A DNA stretch of 64,000 nucleotides from Mesorhizobium sp. Lineage in GTDB: Bacteria; Pseudomonadota; Alphaproteobacteria; Rhizobiales; Rhizobiaceae. The notes under the pieces are model-generated. The model saw only the letters and a program-made list of their open reading frames with translations. It was not told the DNA's origin and did not search any database. A program made the position numbers and the translations under genes. Every line of letters begins with the position of its first letter. The first letter of the stretch is position 1. This document shows positions 23,780 to 33,532 of the stretch, piece after piece. The DNA is taken from positions 232,514 through 296,513 of the forward strand of contig NZ_SUGA01000003.1 in assembly GCF_004963255.1 (NCBI RefSeq). The letters are read 5' to 3'.

Positions 23780-24016
23780 ATGACCATGCCACGCCTCAAC
23801 GACATACGTCGGCACGACGGTCACCAGACCGGTGACGGAGCGCCCGACAACGGAAGGGACGAGAAGCCTCGTCCTTTCCCGACGCTTTCAACCTTTCTCG
23901 GCATGGCGGCCGTGCTGTTCGTGCTGTGGCTGCTGGCTTCCGGTCTTCCGAGCCTGTTTCCGAAGACAGAACGCCCGGCGCCGTCCAACATAACCGATAC
24001 TGGAGCCCAAAAATGA
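23780..24016 (+). CDS. 78-residue single-span protein encoded between kdpA and kdpB
   Basis: Begins one base after the kdpA stop ([20 protein letters not shown]) and overlaps the kdpB start by four bases (ATGA), so it is tightly built into the operon. The first 40 residues are polar and charged, then one hydrophobic span ([20 protein letters not shown]) and a short polar tail. An ATG 18 bases earlier would overlap kdpA. Standard kdp operons go directly from kdpA to kdpB, so this is unusual. I do not recognise a family; an assembly or regulatory subunit of the pump is a reasonable hypothesis. Confidence 0.75.
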   Translation: MTMPRLNDIRRHDGHQTGDGAPDNGRDEKPRPFPTLSTFLGMAAVLFVLWLLASGLPSLFPKTERPAPSNITDTGAQK

Positions 24017-26106
24017 GCCAGTCCAAATCCGCGAGCATTCTGGATGCCCGCATCCTGGTGCCCGCCATCGGCGGCGCCTTCCGCAAGCTCGATCCGCGCA
24101 CGCTGGTCCGCAATCCGGTGATGTTCGTCGTCGCCGTCGTCTCAGCTCTCACCACCGTTCTGTTCGTCAAGGATCTCATCGCCGGGGGCGGCGATCTCGG
24201 CTTCACCCTGCAGATCATCATCTGGCTGTGGTTCACCGTGCTGTTCGCCAATTTCGCCGAGGCAGTCGCCGAAGGCCGCGGCAAGGCGCAGGCCGATTCG
24301 CTGCGCAAGGCGCGCACCGAGACCCAGGCCAAGCTGCTCAGCAACGGCGACCGCACGAAATTCAAGCTGGTGCCGGGCACCAGCCTAAAGGTCGGCGATG
24401 TCGTGCTGGTCGAGGCCGGCGACATCATCCCGTCCGACGGCGAGGTGATCGAAGGCGTGGCCTCCGTCAACGAGGCGGCGATCACCGGCGAATCCGCGCC
24501 CGTCATCCGCGAATCCGGCGGCGACCGTTCGGCCGTCACCGGCGGCACCCAGGTGCTTTCCGACTGGATCCGCGTGCGCATCTCCGCCGCGTCCGGCCAG
24601 ACTTTCCTCGACCGCATGATCTCGCTGGTCGAGGGCGCCGAGCGCCAGAAGACGCCGAACGAGATCGCGCTCAACATCCTGCTCGTCGGCATGACGCTGA
24701 TCTTCGTGCTGGCGACTGCGACCATCCCGAGCTTCGCCTCCTATTCGGGCGGCTATATCCCGGTGACGATCCTCGTCGCGCTGTTCGTGACGCTGATCCC
24801 GACCACGATCGGCGCGCTGCTGTCGGCCATCGGCATCGCCGGCATGGACCGCCTGGTGCGTTTCAACGTGCTTGCCATGTCCGGCCGCGCCGTCGAGGCC
24901 GCCGGCGACGTCGACACGCTGCTGCTCGACAAGACCGGCACCATCACGCTCGGCAACCGCCAGGCGACCGAGTTCCGTCCGGTCAAGGGCGTCACCGAGC
25001 AGGAGCTGGCCGACGCGGCCCAGCTCGCCTCGCTCGCCGACGAGACGCCGGAAGGCCGTTCGATTGTCGTGCTGGCCAAGGAGAAATACGGCATACGCGC
25101 CCGCGACATGGCGACCCTGCACGCGACCTTCGTGCCCTTCACCGCGCAGACCCGCATGAGCGGCGTCGACATCGACGGCTCGTCGGTGCGCAAGGGCGCC
25201 GTCGATGCGGTGCTCAATCACGTCAACCAGGCGACCGTCGCAGCCCACGGCACGCGCCCGACAAGCGACACCATCCGCGATCTCCAGGCCGTTGCCGACG
25301 GGATCGCCAAGGCCGGCGGCACCCCGCTGGCGGTCGAGCGGGACGGCCGCCTGCTCGGCGTCGTCCACCTCAAGGACATCGTCAAGGGCGGCATAGCCGA
25401 GCGTTTCGCCGAGCTGCGCAAGATGGGCATCCGCACGGTGATGATCACCGGCGACAACCCGCTCACCGCGGCGGCCATCGCCGCCGAGGCCGGCGTTGAC
25501 GACTTCCTCGCCCAGGCGACGCCGGAGAACAAGCTGTCGCTGATCCGCGAGGAGCAGGCCAAGGGCAAGCTGGTTGCCATGTGCGGCGACGGCACCAATG
25601 ACGCGCCGGCGCTCGCCCAAGCCGATGTCGGCGTCGCCATGAACACCGGCACGGTCGCCGCGCGCGAGGCCGGCAACATGGTCGACCTCGACAGCGACCC
25701 GACCAAGCTGATCGAGATCGTCGAGATCGGCAAGGCGCTGTTGATGACGCGCGGCTCGCTGACGACCTTCTCGATCGCCAACGACGTGGCCAAGTACTTC
25801 GCCATCATCCCGGCGATGTTCGCTGTCTTCTACGTCGCGCCCGGCCAGTCCACTGGACCGCTGCAAGCGCTCAACATCATGCATCTGGCGACGCCGCAGA
25901 GCGCCATCCTGTCGGCCATCATCTTCAATGCGCTGATCATCATCGCGCTGATCCCGCTGTCGCTAAAGGGCGTGAAATATCGTGCCATCGGCGCCGGCTC
26001 GCTGCTCACCCGCAACCTGCTCGTCTACGGCCTCGGCGGCATCGTCGTGCCCTTTGTCGGCATCAAGGCGATCGACCTGATCGTCACGGCCCTCGGCCTC
26101 GCATAA
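24013..26106 (+). CDS. kdpB: Potassium-transporting P-type ATPase subunit KdpB
   Basis: 697 residues from the ATG at 24013 ([20 protein letters not shown]). Catalytic P-type motifs are intact: phosphorylation site [14 protein letters not shown], dephosphorylation loop [14 protein letters not shown], and the hinge motifs [13 protein letters not shown] and [20 protein letters not shown]. Length is that of typical KdpB. It hydrolyses ATP to drive K+ through KdpA. The in-frame sequence before 24013 belongs to the overlapping small gene and is not part of KdpB. Confidence 0.96.
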   Translation: MSQSKSASILDARILVPAIGGAFRKLDPRTLVRNPVMFVVAVVSALTTVLFVKDLIAGGGDLGFTLQIIIWLWFTVLFANFAEAVAEGRGKAQADSLRKARTETQAKLLSNGDRTKFKLVPGTSLKVGDVVLVEAGDIIPSDGEVIEGVASVNEAAITGESAPVIRESGGDRSAVTGGTQVLSDWIRVRISAASGQTFLDRMISLVEGAERQKTPNEIALNILLVGMTLIFVLATATIPSFASYSGGYIPVTILVALFVTLIPTTIGALLSAIGIAGMDRLVRFNVLAMSGRAVEAAGDVDTLLLDKTGTITLGNRQATEFRPVKGVTEQELADAAQLASLADETPEGRSIVVLAKEKYGIRARDMATLHATFVPFTAQTRMSGVDIDGSSVRKGAVDAVLNHVNQATVAAHGTRPTSDTIRDLQAVADGIAKAGGTPLAVERDGRLLGVVHLKDIVKGGIAERFAELRKMGIRTVMITGDNPLTAAAIAAEAGVDDFLAQATPENKLSLIREEQAKGKLVAMCGDGTNDAPALAQADVGVAMNTGTVAAREAGNMVDLDSDPTKLIEIVEIGKALLMTRGSLTTFSIANDVAKYFAIIPAMFAVFYVAPGQSTGPLQALNIMHLATPQSAILSAIIFNALIIIALIPLSLKGVKYRAIGAGSLLTRNLLVYGLGGIVVPFVGIKAIDLIVTALGLA

Positions 26107-26116
26107 GGATTTCCCG

Positions 26117-26680
26117 ATGTTCAAGCAACTCAGACCCGCTTTTGTCATGATCGTCTTCTTCACGGTGCTGACCGGCCTGATCTATCCGATCGGCATGACC
26201 GGCATTGCCCAGGCGCTGTTCCCGAACCAGGCCAATGGCAGCCTGATCGAGAAGGACGGCAAGGTCATCGGCTCCAGCCTGATCGGCCAGACCTTTGCCG
26301 GCGACCGCTATTTCCACGGCCGGCCGTCGGCCGCCGGCGACGGCTACAATGCGACGTCCTCCAGCGGCTCGAATCTCGGTCCGACAAACGCGAAACTGAT
26401 CGACCGCATCAAGGGCGACGCCGAGAAGCTGAAGGCCGAGAACCCGAACGCGCCGGTGCCGATGGACCTGGTCACGACCTCCGGCAGCGGCCTCGATCCC
26501 GACATCAGCCCCGAGGCGGCCTATTTCCAGGTGCCGCGCGTCGCCAAGGCCCGCGGTGTTGACGAGGCCAAGGTCAAGGCGCTCGTCGACGGCCATGCCG
26601 AAGCGCGCGAGCTTGGCGTCCTCGGCGAGCCGGTGGTCAATGTGCTGGCGCTGAACCTGGCGCTTGACGAGCTGAAGTGA
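26117..26680 (+). CDS. kdpC: Potassium-transporting ATPase subunit KdpC
   Basis: 187 residues with one N-terminal span ([20 protein letters not shown]) and the conserved periplasmic segments [26 protein letters not shown] and [20 protein letters not shown]. KdpC stabilises the complex and may increase ATP affinity of KdpB. It starts 10 bp after kdpB and its stop overlaps the kdpD start (GTGA). Confidence 0.95.
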   Translation: MFKQLRPAFVMIVFFTVLTGLIYPIGMTGIAQALFPNQANGSLIEKDGKVIGSSLIGQTFAGDRYFHGRPSAAGDGYNATSSSGSNLGPTNAKLIDRIKGDAEKLKAENPNAPVPMDLVTTSGSGLDPDISPEAAYFQVPRVAKARGVDEAKVKALVDGHAEARELGVLGEPVVNVLALNLALDELK

Positions 26681-29457
26681 TCCACGCGCGCCGGGGATCG
26701 ACACGGTCCCCGGCGCAATCCATGATTGGACTGATGCCCGACGACCGGACCGACTCCGAGAACCGCCCCTCCCCCGACGCGCTGCTGGAGCATGCCGAGC
26801 GCGAGGGCCGCGGCCGGCTGCGCATATTTCTCGGCGCGGCACCCGGCGTCGGCAAGACCTACGAGATGCTGATGGCGGGCCGCGCCCGCCGCGCCGACGG
26901 CGTCGATGTCGTCATCGGCATCGTCGAGACCCACGGCCGCAAGGAAACCCAGGCGCTGGTCGACGGCTATGAGGTGATCCCGCGCCGACTGGTCAACTAT
27001 CGCGGTCAGACCTTGGACGAGATGGACATCGACGCCATCCTGAAGCGCCGCCCCGACCTCGTCCTGGTCGACGAGCTTGCCCACACCAACGCGCCAGGCA
27101 GCCGGCATCCCAAGCGCTATCTCGATGTGCAGGAGATCCTGGCGCAAGGCATCGACGTCTACACCACGCTGAACATCCAGCATGTCGAGAGCCTGAACGA
27201 CGTCGTCGCCCAGATCACCCGCGTCAGGGTGCGCGAGACGGTCCCCGACTCCATTATCGACGAGGCCGACGACATCGAGGTCATCGATCTCACCCCCAAC
27301 GACCTGATCAAGCGGCTGCATGACGGCAAGGTCTATTTCCCCAACACCGCGCAGCGCGCCATCGAGAATTATTTCTCGCCGGGCAATCTGACGGCGCTGC
27401 GCGAGCTGGCGCTGCGCCGCACCGCCCAGCGCGTCGACGAACAGCTGCTCAACCACATGCAGTCGCACGCCATTCCCGGTCCCTGGGCGGCCGGCGAGCG
27501 CGTGCTCGTCTGCGTCGACTCGCAACCTGGCGGCGCGGCCCGCATCCGCTATGCGCGCCGGCTCGCCGACCGGCTGCGCGCGCCCTGGACGGCGCTTCAC
27601 ATCGACACGCCGCGTTTGGCCGGCATGTCCGAGGAAGACAAGGACCGCCTGGCCAGGAACCTGCGCCTTGCCGAGCAGCTCGGCGCCGAGATCACCACCA
27701 TCCCCGGCCAGAACGTCGCTCAGGACATCGTGCGCCACGCGACGGCCAACAATTTTACCCATATCGTCATCGGCCGGCCTACCCGTTCGCGCTGGCGCGA
27801 GCTGATCGAGGGCTCGCTCACCTATGATCTGATCCGCAACGCCGGCGACATCAGCGTCCATGTCATTTCCGGCGCCGAGCGCGATACCGACACGCCCTCG
27901 GCGCGGGTCAAGGCCGCGACCGAGCAGAAGCCTTTCCAGATCTGGCCCTATCTGATCTCGACCGTTTATGTCGCCGGCGCGCTGGCTGTCAGCTCGATCC
28001 TCGACCAGTTCCTCGACGTCCGCAATCTCGCCAGCGTCCTGCTGCTGGCGGTGCTGACATCGGCGGTCACCTTCGGGCTCTGGCCGGCGCTCTATGCCTG
28101 TTTCCTCTCCGCGCTTGCCTTCAATTTCTTCTTCCTCGAGCCGCGCTACACGCTGACGATCCGGGACCCGGAAAGCATCGTTGCCTTCGCCGTCTTCCTC
28201 GTCGTCGCCGTGATCGCCAGCAATCTGACGGCGCGCGTGCAGCGCCAGGCGGTCGCCGCGCGCTCGCGGGCGCGCGCGACCGAGGATATCTATTCCTTTT
28301 CCAAGAAGCTCGCCGGCGCCGGCACGCTCGACGACGTGCTGTGGGCCACCGCCTTCCAGATCGCCTCGATGCTGAAAGTCCGCGTCGTGCTGCTTCTGCC
28401 GGAAAACGGCACCATCACCGTCAAGGCCGGCTATCCGCCGGACGATACCTTGGCCGAGGCCGATATCGCGGCCGCGCGCTGGGCCTGGGAGCACAACCGC
28501 GCCGCCGGCCGCGGCGCCGACACCTTGCCCGGCGCAAAACGCCTCTATCTGCCCTTGCGGACGGGGCGGACCGCGATCGGCGTGGTCGGCCTCGACAATG
28601 ACAAGCAGGGACCGCTGCTGACGCCCGAGCAGCAACGTCTGCTCGACGCCCTGGTCGACCAGGCCGCCGTCGCCATTGAGCGGGTCCAGCTCGTCGCCGA
28701 TGTCGACCGCGCCCGGCTTGCGGCTGAAGCGGACCGGTTGCGCTCGGCGCTGCTCACCTCGATCTCGCACGACCTGAAGACGCCGCTCGCCGCGATCATG
28801 GGCGCGGCCGGCACGCTGAAGGAATTCGCGCCGGCGCTGCCGGAAAAGGATCGCGCGGAGCTTCTGTCGACGGTTGTCAGCGAGTCGGAGCGGCTGAACC
28901 GCTTCATCGCCAATCTGCTCGACATGACCAGGATCGAGTCGGGTGCGATGGAGCCGAATTACGCGCTCCATTATGTCGGCGATGTCGTCGGCTCAGCGCT
29001 GAACCGGGCGCAGAAGATCACCGCCGAGCATACAATAGAGACCGACATTCCGGCTGACCTGCCGATGCTGCGGCACGATCCCGTGCTGTTCGAGCAGGCG
29101 CTGTTCAACCTCCTCGACAATGCCGCCAAATATGCCTCGCCCGGCTCGATCATCCGGCTGCAGGCCTGGGTCGACAACGGCGCCGTCATCCTGCAGGTGA
29201 TGGATGAGGGACCGGGCATCCCGCCGGGCGACCTGGAGCGGATATTCGATACCTTCTACCGCGTGCGCAAACGCGACCAGGTGCGCGCCGGCACGGGCCT
29301 CGGCCTGTCGATCAGCCGCGGCTTCATCGAGGCGATGGGCGGCACGATCGCGGCGGCCAACCGCACCGACCGTCCCGGCGCGATCTTCACGATCCGCATG
29401 CCGGTGCCGGCTGACTTGCCGGCGCTCGGCGCGCCCCTTACGGATGATGCGGCATGA
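26677..29457 (+). CDS. kdpD: Sensor histidine kinase KdpD
   Basis: Up to 926 residues. N-terminal KdpD domain with Walker-type [18 protein letters not shown] and [20 protein letters not shown], then a universal-stress-like domain, four membrane spans (about 420-510), a GAF-like region, a dimerisation helix [18 protein letters not shown] with the phosphorylated His, and ATPase boxes [22 protein letters not shown] and [12 protein letters not shown]. It senses K+ limitation or osmotic stress and phosphorylates KdpE. The start is uncertain: GTG at 26677 couples to kdpC, but ATGs at 26722 and 26734 are also possible. Confidence 0.94.
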   Translation: MIHARRGSTRSPAQSMIGLMPDDRTDSENRPSPDALLEHAEREGRGRLRIFLGAAPGVGKTYEMLMAGRARRADGVDVVIGIVETHGRKETQALVDGYEVIPRRLVNYRGQTLDEMDIDAILKRRPDLVLVDELAHTNAPGSRHPKRYLDVQEILAQGIDVYTTLNIQHVESLNDVVAQITRVRVRETVPDSIIDEADDIEVIDLTPNDLIKRLHDGKVYFPNTAQRAIENYFSPGNLTALRELALRRTAQRVDEQLLNHMQSHAIPGPWAAGERVLVCVDSQPGGAARIRYARRLADRLRAPWTALHIDTPRLAGMSEEDKDRLARNLRLAEQLGAEITTIPGQNVAQDIVRHATANNFTHIVIGRPTRSRWRELIEGSLTYDLIRNAGDISVHVISGAERDTDTPSARVKAATEQKPFQIWPYLISTVYVAGALAVSSILDQFLDVRNLASVLLLAVLTSAVTFGLWPALYACFLSALAFNFFFLEPRYTLTIRDPESIVAFAVFLVVAVIASNLTARVQRQAVAARSRARATEDIYSFSKKLAGAGTLDDVLWATAFQIASMLKVRVVLLLPENGTITVKAGYPPDDTLAEADIAAARWAWEHNRAAGRGADTLPGAKRLYLPLRTGRTAIGVVGLDNDKQGPLLTPEQQRLLDALVDQAAVAIERVQLVADVDRARLAAEADRLRSALLTSISHDLKTPLAAIMGAAGTLKEFAPALPEKDRAELLSTVVSESERLNRFIANLLDMTRIESGAMEPNYALHYVGDVVGSALNRAQKITAEHTIETDIPADLPMLRHDPVLFEQALFNLLDNAAKYASPGSIIRLQAWVDNGAVILQVMDEGPGIPPGDLERIFDTFYRVRKRDQVRAGTGLGLSISRGFIEAMGGTIAAANRTDRPGAIFTIRMPVPADLPALGAPLTDDAA

Positions 29458-30155
29458 CAAATCAGACCGTGTCCATATTGGTCGTCGACGACGAGCCGCC
29501 GATCCGCAAATTGCTGCGCGTCGGCCTTTGTAGCCAGGGTTATACGGTCTCCGAGGCGTCGAACGCCAAGGCCGCGATCGAGCTCTTGCAGACCGAACGG
29601 CCGGACCTGATCCTGCTCGATCTCGGCCTGCCCGGCATGACCGGCCTGGAGCTGCTCGGCAAATGGCGCGGCGAGGGTCTCGACATTCCGGTCGTGATCC
29701 TGTCCAGCCGCACCGACGAGGCCGGCATCGTCTCGGCGCTCGAGCTTGGCGCCGACGACTATGTGACCAAGCCGTTCGGCATGAACGAACTGGTCGCGCG
29801 CATCCGCGTGGCGCTGCGCCATAAGTTCCAGCAGCAGGGCGAGAAGCCGGTGTTCCATACCGGCGATCTTTCGGTCGACCTGGTGAAGCGCATCGTCAAG
29901 GTCGAGGGCAAGGAAGTGAAGCTGTCGCCCAAGGAATACGACATCCTGCGCATGCTCGTGCAATATGCCGGCAAGGTGCTGACCCACCAGTTCCTGATGA
30001 AGCAGATCTGGAACGACTCGACCGACGTGCAATATCTGAGGGTCTATGTCCGCCAGCTGCGGCAGAAGATCGAGAAGACCCCGGATCAGCCGCGCTACAT
30101 CATCACCGAGACGGGCGTCGGCTATCGTCTGCGCGAGGTGGACGGAAACGAATAA
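29454..30155 (+). CDS. kdpE: Response regulator KdpE
   Basis: 233 residues of the OmpR/PhoB type. Receiver residues are present: VDDEPPIRKLLRVG (acidic pair), phosphoacceptor Asp in LILLDLGLPGMTG, and Lys in YVTKPFGMNELVA. The winged-helix domain contains VKLSPKEYDILRMLVQYAGK and YLRVYVRQLRQKIE. Activates kdpFABC under low K+. It overlaps kdpD by four bases, so sensor and regulator are coupled and lie downstream of the pump genes. Confidence 0.95.
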   Translation: MTNQTVSILVVDDEPPIRKLLRVGLCSQGYTVSEASNAKAAIELLQTERPDLILLDLGLPGMTGLELLGKWRGEGLDIPVVILSSRTDEAGIVSALELGADDYVTKPFGMNELVARIRVALRHKFQQQGEKPVFHTGDLSVDLVKRIVKVEGKEVKLSPKEYDILRMLVQYAGKVLTHQFLMKQIWNDSTDVQYLRVYVRQLRQKIEKTPDQPRYIITETGVGYRLREVDGNE

Positions 30156-30179
30156 GGCGACCGGCTTTCGCCGATCGCC
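30156..30179. terminator. Hairpin between the convergent kdpE and IalB-family genes
   Basis: GGCGACCGGC (30156-30165), loop TTTC, GCCGATCGCC (30170-30179) form a nearly perfect stem with one internal mismatch, beginning right after the kdpE stop. There is no long T run, so it is a possible bidirectional or Rho-assisted terminator. Confidence 0.5.
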
Positions 30180-30204
30180 CAGATGCGGACACGCTTGCCG
30201 CTGG

Positions 30205-30789
30205 TCAATCCGCCGACAGATCCGCCGTCCGCGCCAGCGCGCTGCCAAAACCGTTGAGCGAGATGGTGAAGGAGATCGGCTGCATGGTGTCCGCGGCGAT
30301 AGCGTCGATCTTCAGCGTGGTGGCGTTCTGCAGCAGCGGCGTGGTGTCGGCGTCGAACGTCACCGGCACCAGGCAACCCACCGCCTGGCAGGTGTTGAAC
30401 TGCAGCGTACCGTCAAGCTTCTTGTCGTCGATCTCGAGCGCGACGCCGTTGGCGAGCGCAAGTCCGAAGGGCAGCGCCAGCGTGCCGCTGGCGTCCTGGC
30501 CGGTCTTGGTCGTCAATTCGATCGCCAGCAGCCGCTGGCCGCTCTGCTTGTTGAACTGCTGATGCGACAGGCTGCAGACCTTGTTGGTGCCGGTGACCTG
30601 GCAGTTCACCGTCCAGTCGCCATGCGTTTCCGAAAGCGCCGACGCGCCACCCGGCAGTTGCGGCTTGGCCGCCGCGCCGGCGGGCTGAGCGGCCACCTTG
30701 TCGCCCTTGTTCTGCGCGGCGAATGCCGGCGGACCGACGATGCCCGCGACGGCCAGCATCGCTATGGCAAACTTATACCTGATTTTCAT
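30205..30789 (-). CDS. Invasion-associated locus B (IalB)-family protein
   Basis: 194 residues with an N-terminal signal peptide (MKIRYKFAIAMLAVAGIVGP, cleavage after PAFA) and a Pro/Ala-rich linker. The conserved domain includes HGDWTVNCQVTGTNKVCSLS and LPFGLALANGVALEIDDKK, with four cysteines in two pairs (NCQ..VCS and NTCQAVGCL) that fit periplasmic disulfides. IalB proteins are secreted proteins widespread in Rhizobiales; in Bartonella the family is linked to erythrocyte entry, but in free-living species the role is unknown. Convergent with kdpE. Confidence 0.88.
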   Translation of the reverse strand: MKIRYKFAIAMLAVAGIVGPPAFAAQNKGDKVAAQPAGAAAKPQLPGGASALSETHGDWTVNCQVTGTNKVCSLSHQQFNKQSGQRLLAIELTTKTGQDASGTLALPFGLALANGVALEIDDKKLDGTLQFNTCQAVGCLVPVTFDADTTPLLQNATTLKIDAIAADTMQPISFTISLNGFGSALARTADLSAD

Positions 30790-30991
30790 CGAATCCCTCT
30801 TTGCAACCGGCCAGTCGCGTGGACGGGGCGGAGCCGCTGTTAGAGCCGCCAGCCGCCGCCGCCGTCAAGTGCAATGCTGAGGCACGGGCCGGATTTTCAT
30901 TGGCATGACAATCGATCAGCTGACCATGGCGCCGCCGCTCGAACACCCTATATTAGGCAGAGGTTCTGTTTTTCATGCGGACAAGGAAGCC

Positions 30992-31297
30992 ATGTCGTCC
31001 CGCCGCCTATCGACGTTTCTGATTTCAGCTGTCCTGGCGGCCACCGGCTTGCTGGGCATGGCTTCCGGCGTATCGGCCCAGGTCGTCATCCCGACGAATC
31101 GCAACGCATTGGTGCAGCAGAACCAGCTGCAACAGTTGCAGAACCAATTGCAGCGGCAGCAATACCAGCAGCAGCAGCAGATTTATCGTGAGCTCGACCG
31201 GCCGACCGCGCGCCAGCCTCAGCCCAACGTGCCGGTATATGATCAGACATGTCGAATGGAAGCGGTCGGCAACACGATTTCGCGGGTTTGCCGCTGA
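30992..31297 (+). CDS. Small secreted Gln-rich protein
   Basis: 101 residues from the ATG at 30992 (MSSRRLSTFLISAVLAATGL), with a signal peptide likely cut after GVSA. The mature part contains a Gln/Leu/Asn repeat region (QQNQLQQLQNQLQRQQYQQQ) predicted as a helix or coiled coil, then Pro-rich and a C-terminal DQTCRMEAVGNTISRVCR with two cysteines. An earlier in-frame ATG at 30905 would hide the signal peptide. No family recognised. The cysteine pair suggests a periplasmic or outer-surface protein. Confidence 0.7.
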   Translation: MSSRRLSTFLISAVLAATGLLGMASGVSAQVVIPTNRNALVQQNQLQQLQNQLQRQQYQQQQQIYRELDRPTARQPQPNVPVYDQTCRMEAVGNTISRVCR

Positions 31298-31441
31298 CAT
31301 TTTGTTTTTTTCAGTTTATTAGCCGACTTACTTACCGGCAAAATACCGGATTGCAAGGGCGGTGGTTTTAGGGTTTGCAGGGGGACAGGTTTTTGCCGCG
31401 CGGTAGCTTGCGGCGGGACGCTGCTCCTACCGGAATTTGGG

Positions 31442-31909
31442 ATGGCAACAACCAAGAAGAAAGCAGTTCGCAAAGCCAAGAAAGGGCAACGGATCCGCCA
31501 GGTGGCGGCCATTCCGTTTCGGTTGCGGGAAGACGGCGGCCTCGAAGTGCTGCTCGTCACCTCACGCACCACGCGGCGCTTCATTGTGCCCAAGGGTTGG
31601 CCGATGAAGGGCAAGAGCGGACGCAGGGCGGCGACGATCGAAGCTCAGGAAGAGGCCGGCGTTCTCGGCAAGGCCCTGAAGCAGCCTGCCGGTACCTATT
31701 CCTATTGGAAACGCATGACCGATGGCTTCATTCGGGTGGACGTTTCGGTCTATCTCCTCCAGGTCACGGAGGAACTTGCCGATTGGCGGGAGGCCGCGAA
31801 CCGGCAACGCGCATGGCTGCCGCCGGCAGACGCTGCCCTGCTCATCGACGAGCCTGAGCTTTCGACGCTGCTGCGGGATCTGACCATTCCGGCGACCGGT
31901 CCGTCCTAG
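31442..31909 (+). CDS. Nudix-family hydrolase
   Basis: 155 residues. A Lys/Arg-rich N-terminus (MATTKKKAVRKAKKGQRIRQ) leads into the Nudix fold with VTSRTTRRFIVPKGWP and the Nudix helix GKSGRRAATIEAQEEAGVLG. Compared with G-x5-E-x7-R-E-U-x-E-E-x-G-U, the first Glu is replaced by Lys and the Arg by Ile, whereas the metal-binding E-A-Q-E-E-A-G part is kept. This variant is common in the DIPP-like (diphosphoinositol/diadenosine polyphosphate) branch of alphaproteobacteria, so activity on (d)NTP-type or polyphosphate substrates is possible. Specificity unknown. Confidence 0.8.
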   Translation: MATTKKKAVRKAKKGQRIRQVAAIPFRLREDGGLEVLLVTSRTTRRFIVPKGWPMKGKSGRRAATIEAQEEAGVLGKALKQPAGTYSYWKRMTDGFIRVDVSVYLLQVTEELADWREAANRQRAWLPPADAALLIDEPELSTLLRDLTIPATGPS

Positions 31910-31997
31910 GCGGACAGCTGTCAATATCGTTCGGCCCATTCCGGCATGCCGGCGACGCCCCCGTCGCGGTCGCGGCCGGGCCATCCCTATTCACCGC

Positions 31998-32026
31998 TTG
32001 ACTCATACATATCCCAACGGTTATAC
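31998..32026 (+). promoter_or_regulatory. Sigma-70 promoter of the ArsR operon
   Basis: TTGACT (31998-32003), 17-base spacer, TTATAC (32021-32026) give a good housekeeping promoter. The predicted start is near 32033, inside the operator described next. Confidence 0.6.
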
Positions 32027-32029
32027 GTC

Positions 32030-32055
32030 AATCAATAGCCACCGGGTTATTGATT
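32030..32055. promoter_or_regulatory. ArsR-type operator AATCAATA-N10-TATTGATT
   Basis: Perfect 8-bp inverted repeat with a 10-base spacer, located over the predicted transcript start and ending four bases before the ArsR ATG. The position implies autorepression. Confidence 0.6.
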
Positions 32056-32059
32056 AGAA

Positions 32060-32383
32060 ATGACGACCGCGCACGATATGCTGTTCAGGACGCTTGCCGA
32101 TCCGACCCGCCGCGCCATTTTCGAGCGCCTGTGCCGGCAGGGCGAGCAGACGGTCGGAGCCCTGACCGCGCAGGCCGGTGTGTCGCAGCCGGCGGTGTCG
32201 AAGCATCTGGGCGTGCTCAAGGAGGCGGGTCTGGTTCGTGACCGTCATGAAGGGCGCCAGACCCATTACAGCGCGCAGATCAAGGCGCTTGCGCCATTGA
32301 TGGATTGGACGCGCGACATGGCGGGGTTCTGGGAAAGCCGGTTCGACGATCTCGAAGACCTGCTCAAAAGGATGGATCAATGA
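32060..32383 (+). CDS. ArsR-family helix-turn-helix regulator
   Basis: 107 residues: winged helix-turn-helix of ArsR/SmtB type with MLFRTLADPTRRAIFERLCR and the recognition helix GVSQPAVSKHLGVLKEAGL. No metal-binding cysteine pair is visible, so it is probably not a metal sensor but one of the ArsR proteins paired with SRPBCC (AHSA1) proteins. It overlaps the next gene by four bases (ATGA). Likely represses its own promoter through the inverted repeat at 32030-32055. Confidence 0.88.
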   Translation: MTTAHDMLFRTLADPTRRAIFERLCRQGEQTVGALTAQAGVSQPAVSKHLGVLKEAGLVRDRHEGRQTHYSAQIKALAPLMDWTRDMAGFWESRFDDLEDLLKRMDQ

Positions 32384-32784
32384 ACGAAGCCGCAACGCGC
32401 TCCGTCATCGTCGAGCGCGAGATACCTTTTGCGCCGGAAAAGATTTGGCGCGCGCTCACCCAACCGCATCTCATCGAGGCGTGGCTGATGAAGAACGACT
32501 TCATGCCGGTCGTAGACCATCGCTTCAATCTGAGCGCCGAATGGGGTGGCGTCGACTGCCAGGTGCGGACGGTCGAACCAAACCGGACGCTGTCCTACAG
32601 CTGGGACACCAAGGACCTCGAGAGCGTGGTCACCTGGACGCTGACCCCGACGGGCACGGGCACGCATCTGCGTATGGAGCAGGTCGGCTTCCGCACGGAT
32701 CAGGAGCCGTACTACCGCGGCGCCACCGTCGGCTGGAAGAGATACCTGGCGACCTTGGAGGAGGTCCTTTCGCGGCTCGACTGA
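32380..32784 (+). CDS. SRPBCC-domain (AHSA1-like) protein
   Basis: 134 residues starting at the ATG at 32380, coupled to the ArsR gene. START-like fold hallmarks are VEREIPFAPEKIWRALTQPH, LIEAWLMKNDF, and the C-terminal helix GWKRYLATLEEVLSRLD. Such proteins bind hydrophobic ligands, and ArsR-AHSA1 pairs are widespread; the ligand may be sensed jointly. Function not known in detail. Confidence 0.83.
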   Translation: MNEAATRSVIVEREIPFAPEKIWRALTQPHLIEAWLMKNDFMPVVDHRFNLSAEWGGVDCQVRTVEPNRTLSYSWDTKDLESVVTWTLTPTGTGTHLRMEQVGFRTDQEPYYRGATVGWKRYLATLEEVLSRLD

Positions 32785-32871
32785 AGGTCGCCGCCAACGG
32801 CAGGACTGCTCGGAACAACACACTGTTTGGCGGGCCGGGACGCCGCAGGCGTAAGCCATGGAGATATCGAA

Positions 32872-33264
32872 ATGAAGATCAAGTTGACCAGCATCTATGT
32901 CGACGACCAGGAGAAGGCCCTCGCCTTCTACACCGGCATTCTGGGCTTCACCAGGAAGGCGGATTTCACCAACGGTCCATTCCGCTGGCTGACCGTCGCC
33001 TCGCCCGACGATCCGAATGGCACCGAACTGCAGCTGGCACTCAACGACAATCCGGCGGCAAAGACCTATCAGCAGGCCATCTTCAAGCAGGGCCAGCCCG
33101 CGCTGATGCTGTTCAGCGACGACATCAAGGCCGACCACGAGCGCATCAAGGCCAAGGGCGGCACCTTCGCCATGGCGCCAACCGCGGTGACCGGCGCCAC
33201 CATCGCGCAGCTCAACGACACCTGCGGCAACCTCGTCCAGCTTTCGCAGCTGGCGCGCTGGTAG
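32872..33264 (+). CDS. VOC-superfamily (glyoxalase/bleomycin-resistance-like) protein
   Basis: 130 residues from the ATG at 32872 (MKIKLTSIYVDDQEKALAFY). Two beta-alpha-beta-beta-beta modules typical of vicinal-oxygen-chelate proteins, with ALAFYTGILGFTRKADFTNG in the first and TIAQLNDTCGNLVQLSQL in the second. Binds a metal or small ligand; activity unknown. Probably in the transcript of the ArsR-SRPBCC pair, 87 bp downstream. Confidence 0.8.
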   Translation: MKIKLTSIYVDDQEKALAFYTGILGFTRKADFTNGPFRWLTVASPDDPNGTELQLALNDNPAAKTYQQAIFKQGQPALMLFSDDIKADHERIKAKGGTFAMAPTAVTGATIAQLNDTCGNLVQLSQLARW

Positions 33265-33298
33265 GCGCCTCGTCTTGTCATTTGCAAGGGAGGTTAGA

Positions 33299-33532
33299 TT
33301 GAACTGGAGCAAATGGATCAGGCAGCTTCACCGCTGGCTATCGATCATCTTCACCGTCACCGTCATTGCCAATTTCGCCGCCATGGCCATGGGCCCGCCG
33401 CCCGCCTGGATCGTCTATTCGCCGTTGATCCCGCTTTTCCTGCTTTTGTTCAGCGGGCTCTACATGTTCGTGCTGCCCTATGCCGCCAGATGGCGCGGCG
33501 AGCCGTCGCGCGAGCGCACGGGATCGGCCTGA
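33299..33532 (+). CDS. Small two-span membrane protein (77 residues)
   Basis: Starts at a TTG at 33299 behind GGGAGGTTAGA (MNWSKWIRQLHRWLSIIFTV). Two hydrophobic spans, about 12-32 and 45-63 (IVYSPLIPLFLLLFSGLYMF), with short charged ends. No ATG start is available in a sensible place. The Arg-His-Trp near the first span (RQLHRWLSI) resembles PepSY-TM-like helices, but this is only a resemblance. The stop overlaps the next gene's ATG (TGATG). Confidence 0.65.
   Translation: MNWSKWIRQLHRWLSIIFTVTVIANFAAMAMGPPPAWIVYSPLIPLFLLLFSGLYMFVLPYAARWRGEPSRERTGSA

Noticed and set aside
24385..25884. 499-codon minus-strand frame across kdpB
   Set aside because: Antisense to the conserved P-type ATPase core; composition rich in Arg, Asp and Gly and no motif.
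26521..28971. 816-codon open frame on the minus strand across kdpC and kdpD
   Set aside because: It lies antisense to kdpC and kdpD, whose motifs are intact, has Arg/Gly/Asp-rich composition typical of GC-rich antisense frames, and has no recognisable domain or ribosome site.
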